DNA from: an uncultured Lachnospiraceae bacterium
Lineage (GTDB): Bacteria; Bacillota; Clostridia; Lachnospirales; Lachnospiraceae
DNA length: 64,000 nt
Assembly: GCA_944380315.1 (NCBI GenBank)
Contig: CALWHG010000004.1
Location: forward strand, 1-64,000
Direction of reading: 5' to 3'
Of the stretch, positions 19,383-27,086 are shown one piece after another. A model generated the notes under the pieces. The model did not search any database. It saw only the letters and a program-made list of their open reading frames with translations, and was not told the origin of the DNA. Each line of letters starts with the position of its first letter. Position 1 is the stretch's first letter. The position numbers were made by a program, and so were the translations under genes.

Positions 19383-19438
19383 TGCCCGACTATGTGCGAG
19401 GCCGGTCCGCAGTGGACCGGTACTAAGAGGCACGGGCA
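19383..19438 (+). promoter_or_regulatory. Structured RNA leader of unknown class
   Basis: Three stacked helices can be drawn: TGCCC/GGGCA (19383-19387 with 19434-19438), GTGC/GCAC (19394-19397 with 19430-19433), and CCGGTCC/GGACCGG (19402-19408 with 19414-19420, loop GCAGT). A purine-rich asymmetric internal loop (GAGG opposite TACTAAGA) separates the last two. It lies between a promoter and the DUF2156 start codon, which has no clear ribosome binding site. I do not recognise it as a known riboswitch class. Confidence 0.45.
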
Positions 19439-19460
19439 GATATCATATGGAAGACGATAA
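19392..19460 (+). CDS. Possible 22-codon upstream leader ORF
   Basis: ATG 19392 follows AAAGGA with 9-bp spacing and opens a 22-codon frame that ends at TAA 19458-19460. That is 14 bases inside the DUF2156 gene, whose own ATG 19447 lacks a Shine-Dalgarno. Such an overlap could feed ribosomes to the main gene by termination-reinitiation. The peptide (begins MCEAGPQW) has no known family, and its coding status is unproven because its start lies inside the folded leader. Confidence 0.3.
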   Translation: MCEAGPQWTGTKRHGQISYGRR

Positions 19461-20466
19461 ACAGATAGATGTACATGCGCTTAGGTTTGAACCATTTACC
19501 TGCGAGGATGTGGAAGGACTCAGGGAATACTATTTCATGAGGCCCAACCGGACCTGCGACAGCGCCCCTCTGGACAGCTTCATATGGAGGGATTATTATG
19601 ACGTGAAAAAATGCGTCGTAAATGAGGACTGTGTGCTGATGACCGAGTGCGATGACGGCATCATGGCTGCGGCCATACCTCTCTGCCGCGAGGAGGACCT
19701 GCCGAAGTATTTCAGGGTCCTTGAGCGCTATTTCAATGAGGTGCTTGGAAGGCCGCTGATCATATTCCTGGCGGATGAGGAGGGAGTCAATGTCCTCAGG
19801 GAGGCCGGAGCCCTGGAGGGCTATGAGGTCAGCGAAGAGGAGGATCTGAAGGACTATCTTTACGATGCGGAAGCTCTCCGTACCCTTGCGGGCAGGAAAT
19901 ATTCAAAGAAGCGGAACCACATCCATAAGTTCGAGGAGGCCTATGCGGGCCGCTGGGAGTACAGGACCCTGACCGGAGCCGACAAACTTGACATCCTGTC
20001 ATACCTGACCTCCTGGAAGCTTAAGAAGGATGAGGTGGGAGAAGGCACAGGCATAGATGCAAATGAGGAGAGCTATGATGCCATGGAGTCCCTGGATGCG
20101 GAGATACTCGGCGTCCATGACATCCTCAACAACAGCTGTGTCTTTGAAAATGTCAAGATAGGCGGCATATATATAGACGGAAGCCTGAAGGCATTTTCCA
20201 TAGGCAACTACAACCCCCGGGAAAAGATGGCAGTCATAGATATAGAAAAGGCTGAGCCTGACATAGTCGGTCTTTATCAGATGATAAATCGGGAGTTCCT
20301 GATACATGAATTCCCTGATGCGGAGATAGTGAACCGGGAGGATGATGTGGGACTTCCGGGCCTTCGGAGAGCCAAGCTCTCATACTATCCCATAGACTAC
20401 GCCAGAAAGTATGCGATAAAGCAGAAGGGCTTCGAGCCCCAGGGGACTGAAGCCCCGGAGGCGTGA
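19447..20466 (+). CDS. DUF2156 (phosphatidylglycerol lysyltransferase C-domain-like) protein
   Basis: A 339-aa protein with the two-GNAT fold of the DUF2156/LPG_synthase_C family. Signature segments are FIWRDYYDV, KYSKKRNHIHKFEEAY, GGIYIDGSLKAFSIG and REDDVGLPGLRRAKLSYYP. Relatives transfer aminoacyl groups from tRNA to lipids (MprF C domain), but the soluble, membrane-free form here has no settled substrate. Its start lacks an obvious ribosome binding site and is overlapped by a short upstream ORF. It overlaps the codons preceding the downstream acetyltransferase, so they are probably co-translated. Confidence 0.78.
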   Translation: MEDDKQIDVHALRFEPFTCEDVEGLREYYFMRPNRTCDSAPLDSFIWRDYYDVKKCVVNEDCVLMTECDDGIMAAAIPLCREEDLPKYFRVLERYFNEVLGRPLIIFLADEEGVNVLREAGALEGYEVSEEEDLKDYLYDAEALRTLAGRKYSKKRNHIHKFEEAYAGRWEYRTLTGADKLDILSYLTSWKLKKDEVGEGTGIDANEESYDAMESLDAEILGVHDILNNSCVFENVKIGGIYIDGSLKAFSIGNYNPREKMAVIDIEKAEPDIVGLYQMINREFLIHEFPDAEIVNREDDVGLPGLRRAKLSYYPIDYARKYAIKQKGFEPQGTEAPEA

Positions 20467-20468
20467 GC

Positions 20469-20984
20469 ATGGCCAGGTTCCTGGATGCATCTGAAAATGG
20501 ACTTACCAGGGAGCTTTACAGTCTCTGCTTTCCGGATCCGGAGTTCGTATCGGAGCTCTATGGCCCTCAGGGAGAGGCCTGGCGCTGCCGCATGGCCGTG
20601 GCTGAGGAGGATGGCCGTATAGTCTCCATGGCTCAGGTGGTAAGGCGTTATGCCTTATATGAGGAGGGACAGCTGCCTGTATGGTATATCATGGGGGTCT
20701 GTACCCATCCTGACATGAGACACAGGGGCCTGATGGATCAGGTCATGGGGCTGGTGCTCCGGACTCTCAGGGATGAGGGGGAGCCCTGGTGCTTCCTCAT
20801 ACCCGTGGACAGAGACATTTACAGGCATCTGGGCTTTGTGCATGACATGAAGCTCGAGGATGAAAGGAGTCTGGAGGCTCTCGATGCCGATGATGGGCTC
20901 GATACCCTGAGCATCTGCTTTCTATGTCAGAGTGAGGAGGAGTTCAGGGCTCCGAGGTCCTTTTCGAGAGAGCCTGCGTTATAA
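20469..20984 (+). CDS. GNAT-family N-acetyltransferase
   Basis: A 171-aa GNAT protein with the acetyl-CoA-binding motif VCTHPDMRHRGLMDQVMG and the preceding strand YIMGVCTH. The N-terminal part (SLCFPD, MAVAEEDGRIVSMAQ) fits the Eis-like half seen in several Firmicutes proteins. ATG 20469 is 7 bp after GGAGG; a GTG at 20463 is possible but too close. Substrate unknown. Confidence 0.78.
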   Translation: MARFLDASENGLTRELYSLCFPDPEFVSELYGPQGEAWRCRMAVAEEDGRIVSMAQVVRRYALYEEGQLPVWYIMGVCTHPDMRHRGLMDQVMGLVLRTLRDEGEPWCFLIPVDRDIYRHLGFVHDMKLEDERSLEALDADDGLDTLSICFLCQSEEEFRAPRSFSREPAL

Positions 20985-21015
20985 ATTTCCTTATTATATG
21001 CATTATAAATTTCCT
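20979..21015. repeat. 13-bp direct repeat upstream of the rpsF promoter
   Basis: TTATAAATTTCCT occurs at 20979-20991 and again at 21003-21015, 24 bp apart, ending 11 bp before the -35 box. The AT-rich copies could act as UP elements or as a binding site. Confidence 0.7.
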
Positions 21016-21026
21016 GATTTTAGTTC

Positions 21027-21055
21027 TTGAAGTTCCGGACAAAATTTGTTATACT
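21027..21055 (+). promoter_or_regulatory. Promoter of the rpsF-ssb-rpsR operon
   Basis: TTGAAG (21027-21032), 17-bp spacer, TATACT (21050-21055), about 74 bp before the rpsF start codon. Confidence 0.75.
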
Positions 21056-21128
21056 TTTAGTCCGTGACATATTGACCTTGCTCCCGGATATGCCGGGGGC
21101 CAAAGACCGAAAGGAGGGTAGTAACATT

Positions 21129-21416
21129 ATGAATAAGTACGAGATTACGGTTATTCTTAGTGCGAAGCTCGATGATGAGGCCAGAGCTGCGGCCATTGAA
21201 AAGATCAAGGGTTATATCACCCGTTACAATGGCACTGTAGGTGAGATCGAGGAATGGGGCAAGAAGAGACTTGCTTACGACATTCAGCATCAGAACGAAG
21301 GCTACTACTACATCATCAACTTCGAGGGAGATCATGAGACGCCCAACGGACTGGAGTCCCATGTTCGCATCATGGAGCCTGTTCTCAGATACTTGGTCGT
21401 TAAAAAGGAAGCATAA
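21129..21416 (+). CDS. rpsF: 30S ribosomal protein S6
   Basis: A 95-aa S6 protein, component of the 30S platform that pairs with S18. It begins MNKYEITVILSAKLDDE and contains WGKKRLAYDIQHQNEGYYYI. ATG 21129 follows GAAAGGAGGG. First gene of the conserved rpsF-ssb-rpsR operon. In many bacteria the S6-S18 complex binds the leader of this mRNA; no such site was confirmed here. Confidence 0.97.
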   Translation: MNKYEITVILSAKLDDEARAAAIEKIKGYITRYNGTVGEIEEWGKKRLAYDIQHQNEGYYYIINFEGDHETPNGLESHVRIMEPVLRYLVVKKEA

Positions 21417-21443
21417 GAGCTCCTTTTTAGAAAGAGAGAAGTT

Positions 21444-21902
21444 ATGAATAAAGTTATCTTAGTAGGCAGACTTACCCGTGACCCCGATATCAGATATACT
21501 CAGGGGGACAACAGCATGGCTGTGGCCAGATATACTCTGGCAGTTGACCGGCGCCGTGCTTCAGCTGACGGACAGAGGGAGGCAGACTTCATTGGCTGCG
21601 TAGCCTTTGGAAGACAGGCGGAGTTTGCGGAGAGATACTTACATCAGGGTACCAAGCTCGTGGTCACGGGCCGTATCCAGACAGGCAGTTACACTAACAG
21701 AGACGGACAGAAGGTATACACCACCGACGTGGTAGTAGAGGATCAGGAGTTTGCCGAGTCAAAGGCAGCTTCAGAAGGCAGACAGCAGCAGGCTGGACCT
21801 TCCTCCTACAGCTCAAGGCGCGATATGGCCTCAGAGGACATAGGAGACGGATTCATGAACATACCCGATGGTGTGGAGGATGAGGGACTTCCCTTCAACT
21901 AA
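21444..21902 (+). CDS. ssb: Single-stranded DNA-binding protein
   Basis: A 152-aa SSB with an N-terminal OB fold (MNKVILVGRLTRDPDIRYTQGD, DFIGCVAFGRQAEFAERYL, YTTDVVVEDQEF), a flexible Q/S-rich linker, and the acidic C-terminal tip EDEGLPFN, a variant of DDDLPF that docks partner proteins. It lies between rpsF and rpsR. Confidence 0.97.
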   Translation: MNKVILVGRLTRDPDIRYTQGDNSMAVARYTLAVDRRRASADGQREADFIGCVAFGRQAEFAERYLHQGTKLVVTGRIQTGSYTNRDGQKVYTTDVVVEDQEFAESKAASEGRQQQAGPSSYSSRRDMASEDIGDGFMNIPDGVEDEGLPFN

Positions 21903-21950
21903 AGCGTATTCTGTCGTCTTGTGACTTAAGGATAACAGGAGGACTTACCG

Positions 21951-22226
21951 ATGGCATTTCAGAAGACTGAAGGAAAAGATGCCGGAGCTGCACGTCCCAG
22001 GAAGATGGGCGGATTCCGCAGAAGACGTAAGGTATGCGTATTCTGTGGCGAGAAGGCTAAGGCTATCGACTATAAAGATGTAGCTACTCTTAAAAAGTAT
22101 ATCTCTGAGAGAGGAAAGATACTTCCCCGCAGGATCACAGGCAACTGCGCAAAGCATCAGAGAGAGCTCACCGTAGCTATCAAGAGGGCGAGACATCTCG
22201 CGCTTCTCCCCTATTCAGTGGAATGA
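21951..22226 (+). CDS. rpsR: 30S ribosomal protein S18
   Basis: A 91-aa S18, with the core [40 protein letters not shown] and [20 protein letters not shown]. The CxxC-type cysteine pair suggests the zinc-ribbon (C+) form. Last gene of the operon before a terminator. Confidence 0.98.
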   Translation: MAFQKTEGKDAGAARPRKMGGFRRRRKVCVFCGEKAKAIDYKDVATLKKYISERGKILPRRITGNCAKHQRELTVAIKRARHLALLPYSVE

Positions 22227-22257
22227 TAGGATACTTAGGGATATAAGACAAAAACAG

Positions 22258-22291
22258 GACCGGAGACTGAAAGATCAGTCCCCGGTCTTTT
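22258..22291 (+). terminator. Terminator of the rpsF operon
   Basis: GACCGG-A-GACTGA (22258-22270) pairs with TCAGTC-C-CCGGTC (22275-22287), one mismatch, followed by TTTTAT. Confidence 0.85.
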
Positions 22292-22355
22292 ATGTCTGGG
22301 CGCCTGGCGGCTCAGACAGTCTGCCATGCTCCTGCGTGTGGCAGGACGATTTCCG

Positions 22356-23369
22356 TTATAAAAATGTCTTATAATCCTCGTAGTTACGCTTGAGCAGCTC
22401 AGGTGTATTGAGTCCGTAGGGACATTTCTTCATGCACTGGTTGCAGTGCAGGCAGCTCTCTATGAGCTTCATCTTCTCCTGCCACTGGGGCGACAGGTAG
22501 CCGGCGCTGGGAGAGCGGCGCAGCAGCAGGCTCATGCGGGCACAGGTGTTGATCTCTATGCCTGCAGGACAGGGCATGCAGTAGCCGCAGCCTCTGCAGA
22601 ACTCCCCTGAAAGCTCCTGTCTGTCCTTATCTATGCGATCCATGATCCTTGAGTCTATGGCGGGAGGGCAGTCCTGATAGGACAGGAACTCATCGAGCTC
22701 CGACTCCCGCTGTATGCCCCATATAGGTGCCACATGATCAAACTGGGATCTGGACATGTACGCATAGGCAGCTGCGGAATCGTTGATCAGTCCGCCTGCC
22801 AGGGCCTTCATGGCTATGAAGCCCATGCCTGCAGCCCTGGCCTTTGCTACCAGTGCCAGGTCCTCATCAGAGGACAGATAGGAGAAGGGAAACTGCAGTG
22901 TCTCATAAAGGCCTGACTCCACAGCCTCCCTGGCTACGGGCAGTCTGTGGTTCGTAATGCCTATATGCCTTATCTTGCCTTCTTCCTTTGCCTTGAGGGC
23001 TGCCTCATAGAGCCCTGTGCCGTCACCGGGCCTGGGACAGAAGTCAGGGTTGTGGAACTGATAGATGTCTATATAGTCAGTCTGAAGCTTCCTGAGGCTC
23101 TCCTCCAGATCCTTCCAGAAGCCCTCTGCATCCGTGGCCTGGGTCTTGGTGCTTATGATGATCCTGTCACGGGTGTACCGGAAGGCATCTCCCAGCTTTT
23201 CCTCACTGTCCGTATAGGCTCTGGCCGTATCATAGTAGTTTATGCCATGATAAAAGGCCTTCTGAAGTATATATACGGCTTCCTTCTTTTCCGTCCTCTG
23301 TATGGGCAGCGCGCCAAAGCCGTTTTTGTTTACGCTTATACCTGTATTCCCCAATACTACCTTATCCAT
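22356..23369 (-). CDS. Aldo/keto reductase with C-terminal ferredoxin-like 4Fe-4S domain
   Basis: A 337-aa protein. Residues 1-240 form an aldo/keto reductase barrel (LGNTGISVNKNGFGALP, YDTARAYTDSEEKLG with catalytic Asp/Tyr, IYQFHNPD). A cysteine cluster follows: CRGCGYCMPCPAGIEI and CLHCNQCMKKCPYGL, predicted to bind two 4Fe-4S clusters. This architecture is common in anaerobes and probably lets the reductase use ferredoxin-linked electrons. The physiological substrate is unknown. It lies 13 bp after the pyruvate-kinase-domain gene on the same strand. Confidence 0.88.
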   Translation of the reverse strand: MDKVVLGNTGISVNKNGFGALPIQRTEKKEAVYILQKAFYHGINYYDTARAYTDSEEKLGDAFRYTRDRIIISTKTQATDAEGFWKDLEESLRKLQTDYIDIYQFHNPDFCPRPGDGTGLYEAALKAKEEGKIRHIGITNHRLPVAREAVESGLYETLQFPFSYLSSDEDLALVAKARAAGMGFIAMKALAGGLINDSAAAYAYMSRSQFDHVAPIWGIQRESELDEFLSYQDCPPAIDSRIMDRIDKDRQELSGEFCRGCGYCMPCPAGIEINTCARMSLLLRRSPSAGYLSPQWQEKMKLIESCLHCNQCMKKCPYGLNTPELLKRNYEDYKTFL

Positions 23370-23382
23370 AGATCCTCCTGCC

Positions 23383-23940
23383 TTAATAAGGCTTGCAGAC
23401 TATCTCATGCACTTTGGTGTCAAGTATGCTGTGAGTATAACTGGGCGTGAGCACTATGACTGAGTCTGCCCCGCCGCCTGTGCCGCCTACTGCAACTACG
23501 GGCACGCCATATGGTATCTCGCCTGCATCAAGGGCCATGGTGGCGCACTCCACGCCTACCTTGACTCCCTGTGAAAACATACGAAGCGTATGAGCCATGA
23601 TCTCTATGGGCCCCTGCCCGTGGAATTTGTTTGAAAATGCTCTCTCGGCGCCACTCAGGGCATGGGCTGCCGTGACCACCTTAAAGCCCTGGGCCTTGAG
23701 CTCAGCCCTTTTTTCATCGGAGAGCTGGTTCTTGCCGGGCTCCCTCATGCCGTATACTGCGCTCACTACCACTACGGGTATGTCCTTATGGCTCTCCTTG
23801 AGCAGGGCTGCCAGCTGCTCTGCCGTGCTGCCGGTGTTTGAAGCTACTACCATGGGAGCCCCGAGCTCCTCTGCCTTTGCCACGGCAAGGCTCAAGGTCT
23901 CTGCCGTATTTACCTTTCCTTTTTCTTTAAATACCTTCAT
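23383..23940 (-). CDS. Pyruvate kinase alpha/beta-domain-like protein
   Basis: A 185-aa stand-alone version of the pyruvate kinase C-terminal (alpha/beta) domain, recognised from VNTAETLSLAVAKAEELG, VVASNTGSTAEQLA, VSAVYGMREPG and VAVGGTGGGADSVIVL. The catalytic barrel is absent, so it is not a kinase; in full enzymes this domain is regulatory. Its own promoter and AAGGAGGT site lie just upstream. The role is unknown. Confidence 0.7.
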   Translation of the reverse strand: MKVFKEKGKVNTAETLSLAVAKAEELGAPMVVASNTGSTAEQLAALLKESHKDIPVVVVSAVYGMREPGKNQLSDEKRAELKAQGFKVVTAAHALSGAERAFSNKFHGQGPIEIMAHTLRMFSQGVKVGVECATMALDAGEIPYGVPVVAVGGTGGGADSVIVLTPSYTHSILDTKVHEIVCKPY

Positions 23941-23959
23941 GTGCTTACCTCCTTCAAAA

Positions 23960-23989
23960 ATTATACCATAAGCCCCGGGCTTGTGTTAA
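23960..23989 (-). promoter_or_regulatory. Promoter with an internal 13-bp palindrome
   Basis: On the minus strand: TTAACA (complement of 23984-23989), 18-bp spacer, TATAAT (complement of 23960-23965). The spacer contains AAGCCCCGGGCTT (23970-23982), a perfect dyad that could be an operator between the -35 and -10 boxes. Confidence 0.55.
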
Positions 23990-24018
23990 AGTATGTATAA
24001 GAAATATTGGAGGTGGAT

Positions 24019-24624
24019 ATGGGGGATATATATCAGGAGGACAAAGCACCGGAGGGCTTCCTCGGAGGCTATGGAGCCGAGTGGTGGGAGATAGCCGGTC
24101 CCAATCGTAAACTCATAAGCAGATACAACAGCATGGAGCCCGACAGGCTCTGGGACAAGTATCTGCTCCTTAAGGAGCTCCTTGGAAGGGTGGACGAGGA
24201 GACGATCATAGAGGCGCCGTTTCACTGCGACGACGGGAAGAACATATTTCTTGGAAAGCAGTTTTATGCCAACTTTGGACTGATCATACTGGACGCTGCC
24301 CCGGTCACCTTTGGGGACCATGTCATAGTAGGGCCAAATGCGACCTTCTGTGCGGCCTCTCATCCCATACATCCGGAGAGCAGGCTGCATGATGGACAGT
24401 ATTCCATCATATCGGCTCCCATAAACGTGGGGGATAATGTCTGGATAGGTGCAGGGGTGACAGTGCTGCCGGGCGTGACCATAGGCAGCGGATCGGTCAT
24501 AGGAGCCGGGAGCGTAGTCACTAAGGACATACCTCCCATGGTAGTGGCAGCGGGCACGCCATGCCGTGTACTGAGAGCCATAACTGATGCGGACAGACAT
24601 GTCTGGCCGGACGAGAGGGGGTAA
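24019..24624 (+). CDS. Sugar O-acetyltransferase (maltose/galactoside acetyltransferase family)
   Basis: A 201-aa left-handed beta-helix acetyltransferase. It has the N-terminal Mac domain (NSMEPDRLWDKYLLLKELLG), IEAPFHCDDGKNIFLG, the catalytic-histidine segment ATFCAASHPIHPESR, and hexapeptide repeats GDNVWIGAGVTVLPGVTIG. It transfers acetyl from acetyl-CoA to a sugar hydroxyl and acts in the cytoplasm. ATG 24019 follows GGAGGT. The next gene starts 4 bp after its stop. Confidence 0.9.
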   Translation: MGDIYQEDKAPEGFLGGYGAEWWEIAGPNRKLISRYNSMEPDRLWDKYLLLKELLGRVDEETIIEAPFHCDDGKNIFLGKQFYANFGLIILDAAPVTFGDHVIVGPNATFCAASHPIHPESRLHDGQYSIISAPINVGDNVWIGAGVTVLPGVTIGSGSVIGAGSVVTKDIPPMVVAAGTPCRVLRAITDADRHVWPDERG

Positions 24625-24628
24625 TATC

Positions 24629-25036
24629 ATGTCAGACAACTATGATAAAAAGATGAAGGAAACGGGATCGGAGAAGAAGACGGAGACAGCAGCTTCGGGC
24701 AATGCCTCAGATACTGAGAAAAAGCTCCTGTTCTGGAGCCGGGTGACGGGGATCAGTGCCATGGCGGCAGCGCTCTGCCTCATGGTGGCAGCATTTGCGC
24801 TCATATCCTTTGCTCCCCAGGTCAGAGAGCTGCTTGCGGGCTTTGAGGAGATATCTGCTGAGCTTAAGGATATGAGCACCGAGATCACCAGGGTACTGCG
24901 CTCTCTCAACGAGCAGGGCCTTTCGGAGATCTACGGTACTCTCGACAACATACAGCAGATAGATATCCAGAGGTTAAATGATTCCATAGACAGTCTCTAT
25001 CGTATCATCGATCCTCTGGCGAGCCTGTTTGGGTGA
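24629..25036 (+). CDS. Small single-pass membrane protein, function unknown
   Basis: A 135-aa protein with a charged N-terminal tail (lysine/glutamate/threonine rich, about 40 residues), one strong transmembrane helix (VTGISAMAAALCLMVAAFALI), then an outward or inward helical region with heptad-like spacing of leucine and isoleucine, probably a short coiled coil. No catalytic motif is seen. It follows the acetyltransferase by 4 bp and overlaps the convergent GntR gene by 32 bp at the 3' ends. Confidence 0.65.
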   Translation: MSDNYDKKMKETGSEKKTETAASGNASDTEKKLLFWSRVTGISAMAAALCLMVAAFALISFAPQVRELLAGFEEISAELKDMSTEITRVLRSLNEQGLSEIYGTLDNIQQIDIQRLNDSIDSLYRIIDPLASLFG

Positions 25037-25664
25037 CCCTCAGGATATTTTCCATACTTCTTGCTATATGCCGGTGCATGGCTTCTCTTGCACCGGCCTT
25101 GTCATGTCTCTTTATGGCTTCAAGGAGCTCCAGATGCTCCATGGTGGAGAGCCGGTGATGCTCCTTTTCCTCCTCAAGTCCGAACCTTGTGCTGGTGCCG
25201 TTCCACAGCTCCATGAGGAACTGGCGAAGCTTTGTATTGTCGGCGGCCTTCCATATAGCCAGATGCAGGTCCTGGTTGAGGGCTATGTAGTCCTCCCTGC
25301 CCGTATCCTCAGGATGCTCTGCCATACGGCTTAAGCGGGAGATGAGCTCCTCAGTATCCATGCCATGCTCTGCGGCAAGGCCGGCGGCCTCGGTCTCAAG
25401 GAGCAGGCGCATCTCCATATTATCTCTTATGAATTTTCCATCTATATTATTTACTATGGCGCCTCTGTTCATCCGGAGGGTTATGAGCCCCTCTCTTGCC
25501 AGCTCCTGAAAGGCCTCTCTTACGGGAGTACGGCTTACTCCGAGCTTTTCAGCTATGTCCGTAAGGCTGAGCTCGTCTCCGCTCTTATATTCACCGAAGT
25601 ATATCGCCTTTTTCAGGATCGCCGTTATCCTGACCCTGGCAGGCATCATGTTCAATGCTTCCAT
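25005..25664 (-). CDS. GntR-family regulator, FCD (FadR) subfamily
   Basis: A 219-aa regulator with an N-terminal winged helix (LSLTDIAEKLGVSRTPVREAFQELAREGLI) and a C-terminal all-helical FCD ligand domain with metal-binding histidine positions (DLHLAIWKA, EHLELLEAI, HRHIARSM). It is divergent from the leuC/leuD-type genes, and a perfect 24-bp palindrome lies in the shared region. It is therefore the likely repressor of that pair, released by a small acid related to their substrate. Confidence 0.9.
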   Translation of the reverse strand: MEALNMMPARVRITAILKKAIYFGEYKSGDELSLTDIAEKLGVSRTPVREAFQELAREGLITLRMNRGAIVNNIDGKFIRDNMEMRLLLETEAAGLAAEHGMDTEELISRLSRMAEHPEDTGREDYIALNQDLHLAIWKAADNTKLRQFLMELWNGTSTRFGLEEEKEHHRLSTMEHLELLEAIKRHDKAGAREAMHRHIARSMENILRVTQTGSPEDR

Positions 25665-25705
25665 CGTCGCCTCCTGTATGATTCAGATATTTTTGATTTT
25701 ACCAC

Positions 25706-25734
25706 TTGAAAAAGGACTAAGGAAGAGTTAAAGT
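25706..25734 (+). promoter_or_regulatory. Candidate promoter of the dehydratase genes
   Basis: TTGAAA (25706-25711), 17-bp spacer, TAAAGT (25729-25734). The palindromic operator begins 13 bp after the -10 box, so repressor binding would cover the transcription start. Confidence 0.5.
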
Positions 25735-25746
25735 AAATATAAAATA

Positions 25747-25770
25747 TTGTATATCGTATACGATATACAA
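25747..25770. promoter_or_regulatory. Perfect 24-bp palindrome, probable GntR operator
   Basis: The half-site TTGTATATCGTA (25747-25758) is exactly inverted in 25759-25770. It contains the GTAT/ATAC core seen in many FadR-type operators. It lies 83 bp from the divergent GntR start and 55 bp before the dehydratase start. Confidence 0.75.
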
Positions 25771-25824
25771 CTTGATACATTTCCAGGAAAAAGTCAAATG
25801 CATAAAAGTAAAGGAGGAAGACCC

Positions 25825-27084
25825 ATGCATGCCATAGAAAAGATCTTCGCAAAGCACAGCGGCAGGTCGTCAGTGCAGACCGGAGAGATAGTCACGGCCA
25901 GGGTGGATTTTGCTGAGATCAACGATCTTTATCTTCAGACCATATATTCCTTTTATGAGATGGGCGGAGAGAGGGTCTGGGATCCGGAGAGATGCGCCTT
26001 TGTTTTCGATCACTATGCGCCTACACCGGATATCAAGAGTGCAGCCAATCATAAGGAGATGCGGGAGTTTCGGGAGAAAAACGGGCTCAGATATCATTTT
26101 GATACAAACTGTGGAGTATGTCATCAGGTCATGCCTGAGGCCGGACTCATATATCCCGGCATGATAGTGGTGGCCACGGACAGCCATACCACCACTCATG
26201 GTGCCTTCGGTGCCATAGGCACGGGCTGCGGCGCCACGGACATGGCAGCCATACTGCTTACGGGGGAGCTCTGGTTCCGTATCCCTGAGATCATAGAGGT
26301 CAGGCTCGAGGGTGAGGCCCCGAAGGGGGTCTATCCTAAGGATGTCATACTGGCAGTACTCGGAAGGATCAGGGCTGATGGTGCGGTATACAAGGCCATG
26401 GATTTTACAGGCAGCTATGTGGAGAGCCTTGGTGTGGCAGGCCGCATGGTCATCTGCAACATGGCAGTAGAGATGGGCGCAAAGACGGCCTATATGCAGC
26501 CGAATCAGGCAGTCCTGGATTATGTAAGCAGCCGCGCGGTAAGGCCCTTTGAGGTGGAGGAGACTGATCCTGGCTATGTATATCAGGAGAGCTATGTCTT
26601 TGATGTCTCGGAGCTTGAGCCTCAGCTTGCCTGTCCCAGCAGCGTGGAAAATGTCCATCCTCTGAGCGCCGTGGCCGCGGCAGGACCGGTACGCATAGAT
26701 CAGGGCTACATAGGAAGCTGCACCGGCGGAAGGACCGAGGACATAGCCGAGGCAGCACGCATACTCAGAGGGAAGCACATAGCAGACGGGACAAGGCTCG
26801 TGCTGGTGCCTGCGTCCAGGGACGTCATGCTTGAGTGCATGCAGAAAGGCTACATACAGGAGCTTATGGAGGCGGGAGCCACCATCACCACACCAGGCTG
26901 CGGGGCCTGCCTTGGAGCACACGAGGGCATACTTGCTCCCGGAGAGGTCTGCATTTCCAGTACCAACCGCAACTTCCCGGGAAGGATGGGCTCCACGGAG
27001 GCTCAGATCTATCTGGCCAGCCCTGCTGCAGTGGCGGCCAGCGTGCTCAATGGATACATAACTGACCCCAGGGAGGTGCTTTGA
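25825..27084 (+). CDS. 3-isopropylmalate dehydratase/homoaconitase-type large subunit
   Basis: A 419-aa aconitase-family large subunit. Substrate and cluster motifs are present: TDSHTTTHGAFGAIGTG, then cysteine ligands in IGSCTGGRTED and GCGACLGAHEG, giving a 4Fe-4S cluster. The length is that of the LeuC2/homoaconitase-like branch, not the 465-aa proteobacterial LeuC. No leuA or leuB is adjacent and a GntR-FCD regulator is divergent, so it may act in catabolism (for example a dimethylmalate- or citramalate-type dehydratase) and not in leucine synthesis. AAGGAGG precedes ATG 25825. Confidence 0.85.
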   Translation: MHAIEKIFAKHSGRSSVQTGEIVTARVDFAEINDLYLQTIYSFYEMGGERVWDPERCAFVFDHYAPTPDIKSAANHKEMREFREKNGLRYHFDTNCGVCHQVMPEAGLIYPGMIVVATDSHTTTHGAFGAIGTGCGATDMAAILLTGELWFRIPEIIEVRLEGEAPKGVYPKDVILAVLGRIRADGAVYKAMDFTGSYVESLGVAGRMVICNMAVEMGAKTAYMQPNQAVLDYVSSRAVRPFEVEETDPGYVYQESYVFDVSELEPQLACPSSVENVHPLSAVAAAGPVRIDQGYIGSCTGGRTEDIAEAARILRGKHIADGTRLVLVPASRDVMLECMQKGYIQELMEAGATITTPGCGACLGAHEGILAPGEVCISSTNRNFPGRMGSTEAQIYLASPAAVAASVLNGYITDPREVL

Positions 27085-27086
27085 TC

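Noticed and set aside
19383..19438. A known riboswitch (ZTP, c-di-GMP, fluoride, guanidine, yybP-ykoY)
   Set aside because: The conserved loops of these classes as I remember them do not fit; it is left as an unclassified structured leader.
25870..26922. 350-codon antisense frame opposite the dehydratase large subunit
   Set aside because: It mirrors a well-supported aconitase-family gene and has low-quality His/Arg/Cys-rich composition.
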